Shown here: piece after piece, positions 14,233 through 15,538 of the stretch
How the letters are laid out: each line of letters opens with the position of its first letter
Numbering within the stretch: the stretch's first letter is position 1
Notes under the pieces: generated by a model
What the model was told of the DNA's origin: nothing
Databases searched by the model: none
The model's input: the letters and a program-made list of their open reading frames with translations, nothing else
Program-made: the position numbers and the translations under genes
NCBI GenBank assembly: GCA_001593925.1
Contig: LUCD01000012.1
Span: 1 to 15,538 of the forward strand
DNA from: Candidatus Bathyarchaeota archaeon B26-1
GTDB lineage: Archaea > Thermoproteota > Bathyarchaeia > Bathyarchaeales > B26-1
Direction: 5' to 3'
DNA length: 15,538 bases

Positions 14233-15219
14233 TTAGGGGAGACTCCTGTACAAGATGAAGCTCAACACTCCGTTTCTGTAAGTCAGCTCCTCGACTTTCG
14301 GTATCACGGGGACTGGGAGAGGGATGTGGCTGTAGAACCTGAGGTGGCCTCTCTCTGCCATTATCGTGACGCTCCAGCTGGTCGCGTTGACAGAAATATT
14401 CTCTAAGTCTACTCCAGGAATTTCGGCTATTATCCTAACCCGGTCAGGCTCAACGATCATGTCCATGAAGGGGGCTCTAATCCAAGGCTCGTAGTATAGA
14501 GGCTTCACGGGCCTCCTCACCGTGATGGAGACCCTCTTCTTCGGTTTTGCCTTAACCCCTAAAGCCTTAACCGTGAGAACCCCCATCACGAAGCCGCCTA
14601 TATGAGCCCAGAAGGCGACGCCGGACGATAGACCGGTCAAGGAGATCATTCCCATGAAGAGCTGGTATAGAAACCAGAACCCTAGGTAGTAGTAGGCTGG
14701 GATGCTTACGATCTGGATGAAGAAGTAGAAGATGACGGTCCTTATCTTGGCGTTCGGGTACAGCACCAGATAGGCCCCCAAGACTGCGGATATAGCCCCA
14801 GAAGCCCCCACTGAAGGCAAGGCTAGACCCAACGGGCCGAGGGTTGGGAGGGTAGCGAGGACCGACGCTATGTGAGTGAAGGTTGCAACTAAACCTCCAA
14901 AGAGGTAGAAGAGCAGATACTTTATGTGGCCCATGTCATCCTCAACGTTATCCCCGAATATCCAGAGGTAGACCATGTTTCCTAAAAGGTGCATGATGTC
15001 TGCGTGTATGAACATGCTTGTGAAGAGTGTCCAGAGCCTCTCCCCATGGAGTATAAAGATGGGGATAACCCCGAGAGTCACGATTCCAGCACGTAAAGTC
15101 TTTAGTCCACCCCCCAAAAGAAAGAAGAAGACCAAAACGTTGATCGATATCAGCATGTAATTCACGTAGGGCTTAGTAGCGGGCCTATTCTCGTCATGGA
15201 TTGGGAACAGAGCTGACAC
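14233..15219 (-). CDS. Rhomboid protease fused to Hsp20/alpha-crystallin domain
   Basis: This 328-residue protein joins two recognisable modules. Residues 1-220 form a six-helix rhomboid intramembrane serine protease. They show the N-terminal FPIHDENRP stretch, RLWTLFTSMFIH (61-72), the H-x4-H-x3-N pattern (His72, His77, Asn81), the nucleophile motif GASGA (Ser140) and AHIGG with the catalytic His206. After a basic linker (219-247), residues 249-328 match an alpha-crystallin domain: IIAEIPGVDLENISVN, a short central part with HIPLPVPV, and the hallmark YRNGVLSFIL. The small heat-shock I-x-I tail is missing. With the usual topology the chaperone domain would be cytoplasmic. The GTG start fits a TATA box at 15254-15263; the thermosome gene lies upstream. 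Confidence 0.87.
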   Translation of the reverse strand: MSALFPIHDENRPATKPYVNYMLISINVLVFFFLLGGGLKTLRAGIVTLGVIPIFILHGERLWTLFTSMFIHADIMHLLGNMVYLWIFGDNVEDDMGHIKYLLFYLFGGLVATFTHIASVLATLPTLGPLGLALPSVGASGAISAVLGAYLVLYPNAKIRTVIFYFFIQIVSIPAYYYLGFWFLYQLFMGMISLTGLSSGVAFWAHIGGFVMGVLTVKALGVKAKPKKRVSITVRRPVKPLYYEPWIRAPFMDMIVEPDRVRIIAEIPGVDLENISVNATSWSVTIMAERGHLRFYSHIPLPVPVIPKVEELTYRNGVLSFILYRSLP

Positions 15220-15253
15220 CCCAACGTACCAAAACCGTAATTGTAATTCTCAT

Positions 15254-15263
15254 CCATATAAGG
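15254..15263 (-). promoter_or_regulatory. TATA box for rhomboid-Hsp20 gene
   Basis: The minus strand reads CCTTATATGG, placing the start site near 15230 and giving a leader of about 15 bases before the GTG at 15219. It shows that the gene can be transcribed separately from the thermosome gene. Confidence 0.5.
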
Positions 15264-15291
15264 CTCAAATAAATCTTACAGTTCTCGCTCC

Positions 15292-15342
15292 AATAAAAAG
15301 CGGTAACAGAACATTAGCAACAATAGACCGATTAAGAAAAAT
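15292..15342 (-). terminator. T-rich terminator of the thermosome transcript
   Basis: Downstream of the thermosome stop, the minus strand has two T tracts, ATTTTTCTT (15334-15342) and CTTTTTATT (15292-15300). Archaeal RNA polymerase commonly terminates at such tracts without a stem-loop. Confidence 0.45.
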
Positions 15343-15350
15343 GTGGGGGG

Positions 15351-15538
15351 TTAAAATTCAGGAGTCTCGCTCTCTTCCTCTTTCCCTTCTTCTTTTTCTG
15401 TTTCTGTTTCTTTTGGTTTTGAGGCTGCTATTATGTCGTCTATTCTTAGGATCATGGAGGCTGCTTCGGCTGCTGATTTTATTGCTTGTTCTTTGACTGT
15501 TAGGGGTTCGATTACTCCTTCTTTTTGCATGTCTGTTA
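15351..15538 (-). CDS. Thermosome (group II chaperonin) subunit, C-terminal end
   Basis: Only the last 62 codons are inside the window; the rest lies beyond the right edge. The sequence GVIEPLTVKEQAIKSAAEAA followed by SMILRIDDIIAAS is the near-invariant end of the equatorial domain of archaeal thermosome subunits, ATP-driven double-ring folding machines of the cytoplasm. After this comes an acidic, Lys/Glu-rich tail (KETETEKEEGKEEESETPEF). The tail lacks the Gly/Met repeats seen at the end of many thermosome subunits. Codons in this part are often A-ending (CTA, ATA, ACA, GCA), unlike most genes in the window, as may suit a highly expressed gene. Confidence 0.95.
   Translation of the reverse strand, partial: TDMQKEGVIEPLTVKEQAIKSAAEAASMILRIDDIIAASKPKETETEKEEGKEEESETPEF

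Noticed and set aside
14203..14406. 67-codon plus-strand ORF opposite the Hsp20 domain
   Set aside because: It lies antisense to a clear alpha-crystallin coding region and has no independent support.
1..15538. CRISPR array, insertion sequence or integration site
   Set aside because: No regularly spaced repeats, transposase-like ORF, terminal inverted repeats or duplicated tRNA 3' end were seen in the window.

Overview
The window is archaeal. It carries archaeal-type ribosomal proteins uL3, uL4 and uL23, a C-terminal fragment of a thermosome (group II chaperonin) subunit, a type IV pilin-like precursor with a class III signal peptide, a tRNA-His with an encoded G-1 and no encoded CCA, and TATA-box promoters upstream of most transcription units. 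AGG-rich codon use, moderately high GC and many GTG/TTG starts also fit. The gene set suggests a thermophilic member of the Thermoproteota/Bathyarchaeia/Korarchaeota side of the tree, but I cannot place it more precisely from sequence alone.

Layout: 1-348 holds no recognisable gene, only a TATA box and a tiny aromatic-rich ORF on the minus strand. From 349 to 5921, five minus-strand genes run leftward: class III aminotransferase, arginyl-tRNA synthetase (argS), then rpl3, rpl4 and rpl23. The ribosomal group has its own TATA box and stops after L23; the usual next gene, L2, is absent. A divergent promoter region (5922-6090) separates the aminotransferase from a stand-alone Lrp/AsnC ligand-binding (RAM) domain protein at 6091. 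A pilin-like gene follows, then about 390 bases of non-coding DNA with inverted repeats.

7477-13946 is one tightly packed plus-strand operon: a membrane transglutaminase-like/DUF4129 protein, a membrane DUF4350-type protein, a MoxR AAA+ ATPase, a DUF58 von Willebrand A-like protein and a multi-spanning membrane protein. This is the widespread MoxR-DUF58-transglutaminase cluster, in which the ATPase and vWA-like protein are thought to act as a chaperone or maturation module with membrane partners. Neighbouring genes overlap or are separated by 14 bases, so translation is probably coupled. The transglutaminase-like protein keeps the catalytic Cys but appears to lack the catalytic His and Asp.

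After the operon come three minus-strand elements: tRNA-His, a rhomboid intramembrane protease fused to a C-terminal alpha-crystallin (Hsp20) domain, and the 3' end of a thermosome gene cut by the window edge. The rhomboid-Hsp20 fusion beside a chaperonin gene is the most unusual item here and suggests coupling of membrane proteolysis to protein folding or stress. Other points worth a second look are the aromatic mini-ORF, a possible structured 3' UTR after the pilin gene, and an altered PLP-binding motif in the aminotransferase.
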